From positions 62,001 through 126,000 of the forward strand of contig WGMX01000021.1 of the NCBI GenBank assembly GCA_016124855.1: a stretch of 64,000 bases of DNA, written 5' to 3'. Below the pieces are notes generated by a model. The model was not told the origin of the DNA. It searched no databases and saw nothing but the letters and a program-made list of their open reading frames with translations. The position numbers and the translations under genes were made by a program. The stretch is from Anaerolineaceae bacterium (GTDB taxonomy: Bacteria; Chloroflexota; Anaerolineae; Aggregatilineales; Phototrophicaceae). Position 1 is the first letter of the stretch. Every line of letters starts with the position of its first letter. Of this stretch, positions 1 to 7,844 are shown piece by piece.

Positions 1-199
1 CATCAATCCCTACAACAGTAAAAAATACAAGTATCGTTCCGCCCCCTATCGTGACTAACGCGGGAATCAGCCATTCACCTTGTTGGGCGGCTAGTTTTCC
101 GCGTTGCCTATCACTCAGCTTACCCAGCCGATTCGCTGCCAAATCCGCTTCAGTAAAGCCAATCATATTTGCGACAGATGTGAGCAAATCAGTACTCAT
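1..199 (-). CDS. N-terminal part of a small membrane protein, truncated by the window edge
   Basis: An open frame starts with ATG at 199 on the minus strand and runs off the window at base 1. It begins MSTDLLTSVANMIGF, has a charged, Gln/Arg-rich stretch (about residues 25-43), then a hydrophobic segment (WLIPALVTIGGGTILVFF) that looks like a membrane helix. The start lies 3 nt after the rarA stop codon, so it is almost surely co-transcribed with rarA. I do not recognise the family and only about 66 residues are visible. The tight spacing and continuous frame support a real gene; the function is unknown. Confidence 0.6.
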   Translation of the reverse strand, partial: MSTDLLTSVANMIGFTEADLAANRLGKLSDRQRGKLAAQQGEWLIPALVTIGGGTILVFFTVVGID

Positions 200-202
200 A
201 GT

Positions 203-1417
203 CTACTTCTTATAATACTTTCGCCCCTTGAGCGCTTCAGGCAGCAAGTCATCTGTCGAATACATCTCATAGCCTTTGCCATAGCCGAGGTCTTTCATCA
301 ACTTGGTCGGCGCATTACGCAGATTCAGCGGAATCGGCAAATTTCCCTGCGCTTTGACATCTTCCAGTGCAGCAAAATAAGCATCCCCCGATGTGCGGTC
401 TTTGGGAGCGAGTGCCAGATAAGCCACGCCCTGCGCCAGATTAAATTGACATTCGGGCAGGCCAATCGTTTCCACCGCGCGGAAAACTTCATTCGCCACC
501 ACTAACGCGGTTGGTTGGGCATTACCAACATCCTCGCTGGCAAAAATCACCATCCGTCGGGCGATAAACTTCGGGTCTTCGCCACCGTTAATCATCCGCG
601 CCATGTAATACAAGGCCGCATCCACATTACTCGCCCGCATACTCTTGATAAAAGCGCTGATCGTATCGTAATGTTCTTCAGCCGCTTTGTCGTATCGCAA
701 AAACTTGGATTGCAGCGCGTTTTTGAGATTATCCAGCGTCACGGTCTTGCTTTCTTGGGCGTACAGTTCGACCGTCACCTCTAAGAGATTGAGCGACTGC
801 CGCGCATCACCATTAGCAAACTCGGCAAGGAACGACTCAGCATCCGGCTCAATCGTGACTCCAAGTTCAGTCGCGCCCTGCTGGATGATCTCTTTGGTTT
901 CCTCAACTGTCAGCGCCTCAAGGACAAATACACGGCTTCGCGAAAGCACTGCCGAATTCACCTCAAAGCTCGGATTTTCAGTCGTTGCGCCGATCAAGAT
1001 CAGCGTGCCATCTTCCATGTAGGGCAGCAGGAAGTCTTGCTGTGCCTTATTGAAGCGGTGGATTTCATCGAGGAACAGCACCGCACTCCCCCGCGTCTTG
1101 GCCTCCACTTGCGAAAACAGATCGCGCTTATCCGCCGTCTGGATTTGCTCGACAATCGACCGAATTTCAGCTTTCCCTGCCGAAACAGCCGACAGTTCGA
1201 AGTAGGGTCGGTTCGTTGCCGAAGCGATAATCCGTGCCAGCGTGGTTTTACCCACACCCGGCGGCCCCCAGAAAATCATCGAGTAGATTCGGTTCTGGGT
1301 AATCGCCAGATACAGCAGTTTACCTTTCCCGACAAGGTGTTTTTGTCCAATGAATTGGTCAAGTGTTTTAGGGCGAACACGGTCAGCCAGCGGTTGGGCT
1401 TGAGTGGTTGTTGACAT
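203..1417 (-). CDS. rarA: RarA/MgsA replication-associated recombination ATPase
   Basis: AAA+ ATPase of the clamp-loader clade that acts at stalled replication forks. From the chosen start (404 aa) it shows Walker A GPPGVGKT (51-58), Walker B LFLDEIHR (about 114-121), sensor 1 GATTENPS (143-150) and a C-terminal region typical of RarA, including ASEDVGNAQP and the LRNAPTKLMKDLGYGKGY tail. Length is normal. An in-frame ATG two codons upstream (1423) sits directly against the GAGGAG ribosome site, while the ATG at 1417 has a 7-nt spacing, so 1417 is preferred. The first codons overlap a strong promoter that reads the other way (1411-1439). A membrane-protein gene follows after 3 nt. Confidence 0.95.
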   Translation of the reverse strand: MSTTTQAQPLADRVRPKTLDQFIGQKHLVGKGKLLYLAITQNRIYSMIFWGPPGVGKTTLARIIASATNRPYFELSAVSAGKAEIRSIVEQIQTADKRDLFSQVEAKTRGSAVLFLDEIHRFNKAQQDFLLPYMEDGTLILIGATTENPSFEVNSAVLSRSRVFVLEALTVEETKEIIQQGATELGVTIEPDAESFLAEFANGDARQSLNLLEVTVELYAQESKTVTLDNLKNALQSKFLRYDKAAEEHYDTISAFIKSMRASNVDAALYYMARMINGGEDPKFIARRMVIFASEDVGNAQPTALVVANEVFRAVETIGLPECQFNLAQGVAYLALAPKDRTSGDAYFAALEDVKAQGNLPIPLNLRNAPTKLMKDLGYGKGYEMYSTDDLLPEALKGRKYYKK

Positions 1418-1439
1418 TATCATGCTCCTCGGCTATATT
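1411..1439 (+). promoter_or_regulatory. Sigma70-type promoter for the sulfur leader/sseA-sufE transcript
   Basis: TTGACA at 1411-1416 and TATATT at 1434-1439 are separated by exactly 17 nt, close to a consensus vegetative promoter. The expected transcription start, about 7 nt past the -10 box, is 1446-1447, which is the A of the leader-peptide ATG. The transcript would therefore be leaderless. The promoter overlaps the first codons of rarA on the opposite strand. The start site is inferred, not measured. Confidence 0.75.
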
Positions 1440-1446
1440 CTAACCC

Positions 1447-1539
1447 ATGAACAAGTCCAATCTCTACCCGGTAATGATGTGTTGTCCCATGTGTATGTGT
1501 TGTACACAGGAATACCCACGTCTGCGTTCGGGTGAGTAA
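1447..1539 (+). CDS. Met/Cys-rich leader peptide (30 aa), candidate sulfur-amino-acid attenuator
   Basis: A 30-codon frame ATG (1447) to TAA (1537-1539). Residues 10-19 read MMCCPMCMCC: nine of ten are Met or Cys, and all five Cys codons are TGT. There is no Shine-Dalgarno, but the predicted transcription start coincides with the ATG, so translation is probably leaderless. A hairpin and an intrinsic terminator follow, then a sulfurtransferase and sufE. Cysteine-rich leaderless reading frames that attenuate sulfur operons are known in mycobacteria, so the architecture has precedent. Bases 1522-1527 (codons 26-27) can pair with 1589-1594 in the terminator, which would give a classical ribosome-stalling switch. 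The peptide itself probably has no function after synthesis. Confidence 0.75.
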   Translation: MNKSNLYPVMMCCPMCMCCTQEYPRLRSGE

Positions 1540-1605
1540 GGTTGTTTTGCGAGAAATCATCAGGATCATGAACAACCAGAGCCGACCTACGCAGGTCGGC
1601 TTTTT
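1540..1605 (+). terminator. Attenuator: pause hairpin plus intrinsic terminator ahead of sseA
   Basis: GGTTGTT at 1540-1546 pairs perfectly with AACAACC at 1571-1577 just after the leader stop codon. It is followed by GCCGACCT (1581-1588), loop ACGC, AGGTCGGC (1593-1600) and five T residues. This strong terminator ends no gene except the leader peptide and stands about 105 nt before the sulfurtransferase start. CTGCGT at 1522-1527 is complementary to ACGCAG at 1589-1594, a possible antiterminator pairing. Confidence 0.8.
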
Positions 1606-1709
1606 GTTTGGGCAGTGCAAGCCCAAACCGGACTGAGATTATCCCGCATCACACGAAAAGTGAAGTTATTTTGGTCAATTAAGCAGGCAACAGAAGGAGC
1701 GAGGAAAAA

Positions 1710-2579
1710 ATGAGTGACATTGCAAGCCGTGGTTACGCAAACCCTGATGTACTGGTTTCCACCGATTGGTTGGCACAACACCTAAACGATGCCAACATCC
1801 GCATCATTGAGTCCAATGAAGACCCGCTGCTCTATCCGTCGGGACACATCCCCGGCGCGGTACAGGTCGATTGGACCAACGACCTCAACGACCAAGTGCG
1901 CCGCGATTATCTCAACCGCGATGGTTTTGAGAAACTGGCCTCAAAGATCGGCATCACCCCCGACACCACCTTGATTTTCTACGGCGACAAGAATAATTGG
2001 TGGGCAGCTTACGCCTATTGGGTATTCCGTCTGTTTGGTCATACCAACGCCAAATTGGTCGACGGTGGTCGCCTAAAGTGGGAAAAAGAAGGTCGTGAGC
2101 TGACCAAAGAAGTTCCCAGCTATGCCCCGACCACTTATAAAGCACCCGAACGCAACGACAGTGAAATCCGTGCCTTCCGCGATCAAGTGCTGAAGCATGT
2201 CGAAGCCGGTCTGCCCTTGGTCGATGTCCGCAGCCCGGATGAATACAGCGGCAAGCTGACCCACATGCCCAACTACCCGCAAGAAGGTGCGCTGCGCGGC
2301 GGTCATATCCCCGGCGCTAAGAGCGTTCCTTGGGCCAAGGCTGTCAACGCCGAAGACGGAACATTCAAGTCTGCCGCAGACCTCAAGGCCATCTATGAAG
2401 GCGAACAGGGACTCAAGCCCGGCGATGACATCATCGCTTACTGCCGCATTGGTGAACGCAGCAGCCATTCATGGTTCGTCCTGACCAATCTGCTCGGTTA
2501 CAAAAACGTCCGCAACTACGATGGCAGTTGGACGGAATGGGGTAACTCGGTCAACGTGCCGATTGAAAAATCAGTGTAA
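1710..2579 (+). CDS. sseA: Thiosulfate/3-mercaptopyruvate sulfurtransferase (tandem rhodanese)
   Basis: 289-residue two-domain rhodanese that moves sulfane sulfur from thiosulfate or mercaptopyruvate to an acceptor thiol. The N-terminal domain (about 13-125) is the inactive rhodanese fold ([12 protein letters not shown]). The C-terminal domain (about 155-285) carries [21 protein letters not shown] and the active loop CRIGERSS with catalytic Cys245. The loop matches the actinobacterial SseA/CysA2 type. A clear AGGAGCGAGGA ribosome site precedes the ATG. It lies between a Met/Cys leader with terminator and sufE, so expression is probably coupled to sulfur amino acid supply. The sseA-sufE pairing resembles the arrangement seen in mycobacteria and suggests sulfur supply to iron-sulfur assembly. 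Confidence 0.93.
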   Translation: MSDIASRGYANPDVLVSTDWLAQHLNDANIRIIESNEDPLLYPSGHIPGAVQVDWTNDLNDQVRRDYLNRDGFEKLASKIGITPDTTLIFYGDKNNWWAAYAYWVFRLFGHTNAKLVDGGRLKWEKEGRELTKEVPSYAPTTYKAPERNDSEIRAFRDQVLKHVEAGLPLVDVRSPDEYSGKLTHMPNYPQEGALRGGHIPGAKSVPWAKAVNAEDGTFKSAADLKAIYEGEQGLKPGDDIIAYCRIGERSSHSWFVLTNLLGYKNVRNYDGSWTEWGNSVNVPIEKSV

Positions 2580-2625
2580 GCTGCATCCGGTTTGAGGCGT
2601 CAATAACATATTAAGAGATTGTTCG

Positions 2626-2654
2626 GGAGGGTGTAAAAACCCTCCTTTACTTTC
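2626..2654 (+). terminator. Terminator-like hairpin between sseA and sufE
   Basis: GGAGGGT (2626-2632) pairs with ACCCTCC (2639-2645) around a GTAAAA loop, followed by TTTACTTT. The T tract is broken, so it may only partly terminate and set the sseA:sufE ratio. The gap to sufE is about 65 nt. Confidence 0.55.
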
Positions 2655-2720
2655 CCGTGATCGGCGCGTCACAATGTGGTAAGATGCGCGCCATATGTTA
2701 ATCCCTATAAGGCGTTGAGA

Positions 2721-3164
2721 ATGACCAATTACCCCGAAAAACTGAACGATATCCTTGACGATTTTTCGATGATCACCGACCGTAACGAACGTGCGGAATA
2801 TCTCATCGAAATTGCCGACCGCTTCCCCGAAGCCAAAGTCCCACCGACCATCGCCACCCAACCCTATGACGAATCGCACCGCGTTCCGGCCTGCGAGTCC
2901 GAAGCCTTCGTTTGGGCGGTGGATAATCCCGATGGCACGATCAAGTATTATTTCGATGTCCTCAATCCGCAGGGGCTTTCTGCCAAAGCCATGTGCGCCG
3001 TGCTAGATGAAACCTGCTCCGGTCAACCATTGGATAAAGTCGCGTCCTTACAAACCGACATCGTCTATGACCTATTCGGCAAAGAAGTTTCAATGGGCAA
3101 AGGTCAGGGCTTGATGGGCATCGTCAATATGGTGCAGTACGAAGCCAAGAAACGCCTCTCATAA
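2721..3164 (+). CDS. sufE: SufE-family cysteine desulfurase sulfur acceptor
   Basis: 147-residue SufE protein, which accepts persulfide sulfur from a SufS-type desulfurase for iron-sulfur cluster assembly. The family signature is present around Cys58 (RVPACESEAFVW, the counterpart of the GCQS motif), as is the C-terminal helix with GLMGIVNMV. ATG 2721 is preferred over the frame-open codon at 2676 because it gives the normal SufE length and starts MTNYPEKLNDIL; an AAGG lies about 9 nt upstream. No SufBCDS genes are in the window. It follows sseA and is probably read from the same promoter once attenuation is relieved. Confidence 0.9.
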   Translation: MTNYPEKLNDILDDFSMITDRNERAEYLIEIADRFPEAKVPPTIATQPYDESHRVPACESEAFVWAVDNPDGTIKYYFDVLNPQGLSAKAMCAVLDETCSGQPLDKVASLQTDIVYDLFGKEVSMGKGQGLMGIVNMVQYEAKKRLS

Positions 3165-3181
3165 ACCCATCTGAACTGGAG

Positions 3182-3207
3182 AAAGGCGAGACAAAGCCTC
3201 GCCTTTT
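3182..3207 (+). terminator. Intrinsic terminator after sufE
   Basis: AAAGGCGAG (3182-3190) pairs perfectly with CTCGCCTTT (3198-3206) around ACAAAGC, running into TTTT. It lies 18 nt after the sufE stop codon and closes the sulfur operon. Confidence 0.85.
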
Positions 3208-3664
3208 GCTTCCCAAGTTTGAAAACTCGAACCGAATCATGTTGACCAAAACAGCACATTTGTGCTACACTCATTAGAGATAATGATTACATAGCATCGG
3301 ATCAAATGTGACTTCGGCCTCAAAACGTCCAGAATTGTAGGGGCACGATAATGATTATTAACTATTTAATGCGGATTATGCCCTTGTAGGGAAGGCCCTA
3401 AGAGCCTTCCCTATGGTTTCCTCCCGCGTATACGGGGGAGGATTAGGTGGGGTTCTTTATCCGCCTTAATTTGTTAAACGTCATTATCGTGTCCGGTATT
3501 TTCATCTTCGATCAGCACTTACTTTTTACCAGTTGCCATCTTAGAGGTTATGGTCACAGCTAACACCGCCCGAAACACATTTCGACCATTAACATTTACA
3601 ACGACCATCCCGCACGTTGTAAGCAGTACCGTTTGATAACAGCTTTTTGTAGGAAAGCGCAGCC
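3208..3664. other. Gene-free stretch with two perfect hairpins
   Basis: No credible reading frame. TAGGGAAGGC (3387-3396) pairs with GCCTTCCCTA (3404-3413), a 10-bp stem with a 7-nt loop. Immediately after, 3420-3441 is a near-perfect palindrome (CCTCCC..GGGAGG with one mismatch) belonging to the dispersed C-rich hairpin repeats seen again at 41461, 42584 and 47367. The next gene is preceded by a weak ribosome site (AGGAAAG). Confidence 0.6.
3415..3457 (-). repeat. Dispersed C-rich intergenic hairpin repeat, copy A
   Basis: Reverse-complemented it reads like the copy at 47367 (CCCACC..CCTTCCCCCGTAAACG..GGGAGGAA pattern). The core 3420-3441 folds into a stem of ten base pairs with one mismatch. 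Probably a non-coding dispersed element. Confidence 0.55.
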
Positions 3665-4609
3665 ATGACCGCACACACGATACTGATGGCCCTTGTCGGT
3701 TTCAATCAAGCTATGAACGAACGCCTCTGGAACATCATCATAGAGCATCTGACCGACGAACAGTTCGTCCAGCCCAATACTTACTCGCGCGGCTCCATTC
3801 GGGATCAAATCATCCACATGGCAGATGCCCAGCACTATTGGCTCAGGAGTGTGCTGGACGAATCCAGTTTGCCTGAAATTCAGCCCCAAGATTACCCGAC
3901 CCGCGCGGCGGCACGCACTGTCTGCCAGCAGTCGGATCAGACATTTCTCGACAAGTTGCAAAGCCTGAGCGAAGATGATCTGGAGCATATACCCGACGGA
4001 TGGACTCAACCCGTGTGGGTCGCCTTCATGCAGGTGTCACATCATGCGGTTGACCATCGCGCCCAGATTCTCCGTATGCTGTCCGATTTCGGCGCACCCA
4101 CTTTCGACCAGACCTTTGCTGTCTATATGGAAAACACCACGCCCATGTCCATAGATGAACTGCGAGAGCGCGTCAAGGAGAAGCGCGTCGAATGGGACAA
4201 TTTGCTGCAAAAGCTATCGCCTGAACAGATGAATCAACGGCTGATGGACAACTGGACAGTCCGTGATGCGGTCACCATCGTCATGTGGAAAGAACGTCGG
4301 CTAATGCACTACATCCGTAAACGAGTTGTCGAAGGCTTCAGCTTCAGCGAACTGCCACAGGCCGAACAGGCACAGATTCTCGATGCCAATCGCATCCTGC
4401 CGCTGGAAACCTTACTCGCTGAGCACAAGGCGACGAACGATGAATTGCTGCATATGATTCGGGGATTGCATGAAAATGATCTCAAAGCGTCGCAAGGCAT
4501 AACCGGATGGCCACCCGACGAACCGTTCTGGAAAGTCATCGGGGGCATGACATGGTGGAGCTATCCGACTTTTTCCACAGCACTCCGGCAGTTGTTGGAT
4601 AAAGCGTAG
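3665..4609 (+). CDS. Two-domain DinB/YfiT-like protein (metal-binding domain plus second four-helix domain)
   Basis: 314 residues made of two DinB-like four-helix bundles. The first (about 1-155) keeps the probable metal triad His51, His127 and His131 (HMADAQHYW and HHAVDHRAQI), the family pattern for thiol-dependent or hydrolytic enzymes. The second (about 160-312) resembles DUF1706/ClbS-type proteins (NWTVRDAVTIVMWKERRLM), but the His normally found before the tryptophan is absent, so it may not bind metal. The substrate cannot be predicted. It stands alone between hairpin-rich intergenic regions; its stop is only a few bases before a repeat copy (4613-4826). Confidence 0.75.
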   Translation: MTAHTILMALVGFNQAMNERLWNIIIEHLTDEQFVQPNTYSRGSIRDQIIHMADAQHYWLRSVLDESSLPEIQPQDYPTRAAARTVCQQSDQTFLDKLQSLSEDDLEHIPDGWTQPVWVAFMQVSHHAVDHRAQILRMLSDFGAPTFDQTFAVYMENTTPMSIDELRERVKEKRVEWDNLLQKLSPEQMNQRLMDNWTVRDAVTIVMWKERRLMHYIRKRVVEGFSFSELPQAEQAQILDANRILPLETLLAEHKATNDELLHMIRGLHENDLKASQGITGWPPDEPFWKVIGGMTWWSYPTFSTALRQLLDKA

Positions 4610-4612
4610 GCT

Positions 4613-4826
4613 GCATACTTGTGGCGGCGCTCTCTCCTAAATCCGCTGCGACGGCACTGCCATTTGTGCAGCGGCGGCATTAGCTGAGCCATCCGCTGTA
4701 AATGTGCCAATTCAGCGGCATCGGGTAAGCCTCCCGCCGGCATAAAATGTCAATTCGGCGGCATCCCGGCAGCTTCCCGCCCGACGTTTCAGCGGGAATA
4801 ATGCAAAATCTGCGAAATATGCAGTA
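4613..4826 (+). repeat. HTH-gene remnant plus hairpin tail, repeat copy 1
   Basis: In the frame ending at TAG 4681-4683 the bases from 4624 read AALSPKSAATALPFVQRRH, which matches the C-terminus of the intact small HTH protein at 41722 (AAASPKPAAAAVPIVQRRT). The stop is followed, as in the intact copy, by three units of about 41-43 nt, each an inverted repeat (for example CCGCTG/CAGCGG and CCCGC/GCGGG on the reverse strand). The outer edge near 4826 ends in the TTCGCAGATTTTGCA-type sequence shared with the other copies. The upstream part of the gene is gone. Confidence 0.7.
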
Positions 4827-4870
4827 ACAACTGCAATATTTTCAACTTATTCAACAATTTAGGAATAAAA

Positions 4871-4904
4871 AACCGGGGAAGGCTGCCCCATTCCCCGGTT
4901 TTCG
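4871..4904. terminator. Strong bidirectional intrinsic terminator
   Basis: AACCGGGGAA (4871-4880) and TTCCCCGGTT (4891-4900) form a perfect 10-bp stem flanked by an A run on one side and a T run on the other. It can end minus-strand transcription from the exopolysaccharide operon (last stop at 5087) and plus-strand transcription from the DinB gene. Confidence 0.85.
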
Positions 4905-5086
4905 CGAACTTATCCCCTATAAGCGCCCATTGCACCCCAGATAAGTCGCGACAAAGTGTTCATGTTGTCTATTAAAGACTATAACACTTTTAGTGCCAAA
5001 AGATGTGGGACAGTCGTCCTATTTTGAACCAATTGTCCCAACACTTGCGTAGTAGCCAAATCGCCTACCACAAATCTATCTCGCCG

Positions 5087-6610
5087 CTAGTATGCTCCCC
5101 GACTCATCAGCACAGCGGGAATCGTCTGCACCACAATTTGCAGGTCAATCCAAATGGAATAGTTGCGAATGTAGTTCATATCAAGCCGGACACGCTCTTC
5201 GTAAGTGAGTTCACTACGTCCCGTTATCTGCCACAGGCCGGTTATACCGGGCTTGACGGTATGGAGATTCAAACCCCACTTACCATATTTTTCAACTTCT
5301 TCCATCGTAATCATCCGTGGGCCGACGATACTCATCTCACCCCGCAAAACATTAATCAATTGCGGCAGTTCATCAATACTGGTTTTACGCAAAAACGCAC
5401 CAATCTTGGTGATGCGCGGGTCATCCTTGAGCTTATAGTATTTGTCGTATTCTTCTCGCGCTTTTGGATCACGCGCCAGCAGATCGTCCAGCACTTCTTG
5501 GGAATTGACAACCATCGTGCGGAACTTAAAAGCGTCGAATTCTTTGCCCCCTACCCCCACCACACGGCGACGATAAACGATTGGGCCGGGATCCGTAATT
5601 TTCATCACAATTGCGATGAAGAGGAATAACGGTGACAATGCAACCAATCCCGCGATGGCCCCGAGATAATCAATCAGGGCTTTCAAAACGATGTTGATAC
5701 CCGTTAGCCGAACACGATTGACGCTGACCATCGGTACGCTGCCGACATCTTGTATTTGCACACCCGTCGTCAAAATTTCATACATTCCGGACGACAACCA
5801 CATGGTCACATCCGTCGAGTTCACAAAACGGCGAAACAGATCAACCATGTTTTCGCGGTGAATACCACTGGTAGCAACGATTAAGCGTTCTATGCCAAAA
5901 CGCTGCACCAGTGTTTCAGCACGATTTGTCGGGCCATGTACGACAAGACCGGGTAATACTTCTTCACCGGGGTTAATGGTGTCATCCAAAAAACCGATGA
6001 TATTTACACCGGTGGCTGAACTGCTCATGAGCTGCTCGGCAATCGCCACCCCTTCGGGATTTGCACCAACGATATAGGTTGGTGACATAAAATGTCCCCT
6101 GCTGCGCAGCCAGTAAATTAACCGGCGGAAGGTAAACCGCTCGATCATCATCAGCAAAATTGCCAGCCCCCACGCGATAATCAACCATGCGCGCGCCAGT
6201 ACAAGAGATGGATCGAGATATCCGGCAATGATGACCAACATGAAACCGGAGGTGCAGCCGTTAAAAATGTTCGCGTATTCGCGCAGCCCACCAAAAAGAA
6301 TCGTTGGATCATACAACCTGAAAACAAAAAACAGCGCAATCCACACAGGAACCAATATCAACATAAACTGCAAGTAGAAATTAGGATCCTTAAAACCGGT
6401 TGCGTCGAAAAACGATGTGGTTGGCGCAATAAATCGAATATTAAACGCCACTTCAAAAGCAATAATTAGCGCGACAACGTCCAGTAGAAGCAGTGCAACT
6501 TGTACCACACGAAATTTCGTGTGGATATTGCGTCGAAACAAGTTATTAACGAGCGATTTTGGACTGTGTTCGACAAATTTGAGATTATTCTCTACGACTC
6601 CTGTATTCAT
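5087..6610 (-). CDS. Exopolysaccharide polyprenyl glycosylphosphotransferase (initiating sugar-1-P transferase)
   Basis: 507-residue membrane enzyme that transfers a hexose-1-phosphate from a nucleotide sugar to undecaprenyl phosphate, the first step of repeat-unit assembly. It has four N-terminal helices (about 35-160), a Rossmann-like CoA-binding segment (around FMSPTYIVGANPEG) and a C-terminal bacterial sugar transferase domain with FKFRTM, DPRITKIGAFLRKTSIDELPQ, MSIVGPR and PGITGLWQ. The long frame could start at 6742, but that overlaps the previous gene; ATG 6610 has an AAGGG upstream and sits 13 nt after that gene's stop. It is the last gene of the operon. Confidence 0.92.
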   Translation of the reverse strand: MNTGVVENNLKFVEHSPKSLVNNLFRRNIHTKFRVVQVALLLLDVVALIIAFEVAFNIRFIAPTTSFFDATGFKDPNFYLQFMLILVPVWIALFFVFRLYDPTILFGGLREYANIFNGCTSGFMLVIIAGYLDPSLVLARAWLIIAWGLAILLMMIERFTFRRLIYWLRSRGHFMSPTYIVGANPEGVAIAEQLMSSSATGVNIIGFLDDTINPGEEVLPGLVVHGPTNRAETLVQRFGIERLIVATSGIHRENMVDLFRRFVNSTDVTMWLSSGMYEILTTGVQIQDVGSVPMVSVNRVRLTGINIVLKALIDYLGAIAGLVALSPLFLFIAIVMKITDPGPIVYRRRVVGVGGKEFDAFKFRTMVVNSQEVLDDLLARDPKAREEYDKYYKLKDDPRITKIGAFLRKTSIDELPQLINVLRGEMSIVGPRMITMEEVEKYGKWGLNLHTVKPGITGLWQITGRSELTYEERVRLDMNYIRNYSIWIDLQIVVQTIPAVLMSRGAY

Positions 6611-6623
6611 CACATCAGCCCTT

Positions 6624-7844
6624 CTACTTATGTGCCGATTTGCTGTGCCACAAATTGGCGGCCTCAGCATACATATCTTCGAGAATTGATACCGAGCGAT
6701 CCCACGTTTGGTAAGTTTCAACATATTTACGGGCAGCAACACCCAAGGCGCGTGCTTGCTCCGGATTTCGGATGAGAGTCACAATGTGGTCGGCAATCGC
6801 CTGTTGCGTATCCCCGATCATGACTTCGCACCCATGCTGAACTTTCAAAGTTGAAACAGCGTGTGGTGTTGCCACCACAGCGCTGCCCATCGCCATTGAC
6901 TCGACGGTTTTGGTGGTCAAGCCCACACCATATCGGACATAACAGACGGCCACATTCGCCTTTGCGATGTATGGCCGCAAATCCGGTACAAACCCATGTA
7001 CTTCAACATTTGGGAACTGCTCCCCATAAGCCAAAATAGAATCGGGCGGGTCTTTGCCTACAATCTGCAAACGGGCATTAGGTTCCTGCTTCCAAACCAG
7101 CGGCATAATCTGCTCAACCAGATCAGTCACCGCCGCAATGTTCGCGTGATAACTCAGTTTCCCCGTAAAAATCAGTTGCAGAGGGTCGCGCTCGACGGTT
7201 TGTGGCTGGAAATATTCAACATCTACACAGCTTGGCACGTAATAGATACGGTTAGCGGACGCCCCCAATTTGACACAAGCCGCTTTATCCAACTCACTGC
7301 AAATGGCCGTATGGGTAAAATGCTGGGTCATCACCTGACCTTCAAAGTGGCGTGTACGCCCAAGATCAAGCTGTGCCATCAGTTTACTTTTAAGGCTCGG
7401 AGCCTCCTTAACCGTCTTTTCAAACAACAGGGTGATGCTGTCCACAGCATCAAACACCACCGGCAGCTGCTTCTCCAAACCATCGGCTAAGAGATAACCA
7501 CGAATATGTTCGATATGAGCCACATCAAAGGTGTTTCGTGCCAAAACCTCTTGAACTTTGGCAGCAAATGCCGGTGAGTAAGAGTACGACGCCTGTAACG
7601 GTAGTGAACTGAATAATCCGCGCACACCGTTCATTAACACTTGGCTGCGGCTGTGAGGCACAGTATAAACTTCCTTGCACCATTCCCGTAATTTACCCAA
7701 TGTACTGTCTGGCTCATTGGGCGGCGTAAGCACAATTAGAGTGACTTCGTGGCCACGCTTATGCATGGTACGAATAAAATTAAACGAGCGAACCCGTATC
7801 AGTGACGGGACATAAGGACAAATAAACAGTATACGCATTGGCAT
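6624..7844 (-). CDS. Glycosyltransferase, GT4 family
   Basis: 406-residue GT-B glycosyltransferase. The N-terminal acceptor domain begins MRILFICPYVPSL. The C-terminal donor domain shows LIFTGKLSYHANIAAV, QIVGKDPP, VHGFVPDLRPYIAKANVAVCYVRYGVGLTTKTVESMAMG and VVATPHAVS, the usual donor-binding layout. It is translationally coupled to the upstream fusion gene by a TAATG overlap at 7844-7846. It probably adds one sugar to the lipid-linked repeat unit; donor and linkage cannot be read from sequence. It resembles the other GT4 enzymes at 10345 and 60938. Confidence 0.9.
   Translation of the reverse strand: MPMRILFICPYVPSLIRVRSFNFIRTMHKRGHEVTLIVLTPPNEPDSTLGKLREWCKEVYTVPHSRSQVLMNGVRGLFSSLPLQASYSYSPAFAAKVQEVLARNTFDVAHIEHIRGYLLADGLEKQLPVVFDAVDSITLLFEKTVKEAPSLKSKLMAQLDLGRTRHFEGQVMTQHFTHTAICSELDKAACVKLGASANRIYYVPSCVDVEYFQPQTVERDPLQLIFTGKLSYHANIAAVTDLVEQIMPLVWKQEPNARLQIVGKDPPDSILAYGEQFPNVEVHGFVPDLRPYIAKANVAVCYVRYGVGLTTKTVESMAMGSAVVATPHAVSTLKVQHGCEVMIGDTQQAIADHIVTLIRNPEQARALGVAARKYVETYQTWDRSVSILEDMYAEAANLWHSKSAHK

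Noticed and set aside
1424-1700. 6S RNA or riboswitch ahead of sseA
   Set aside because: The Met/Cys frame with promoter and terminator explains the region better than a metabolite-binding fold.
4561-4743. 60-residue minus-strand frame in the intergenic region
   Set aside because: It runs antisense through repeat copy 1 and part of the DinB gene, with no ribosome site.
5003-5629. 208-residue plus-strand frame overlapping the initiating transferase
   Set aside because: Antisense shadow of a clearly conserved sugar transferase domain.
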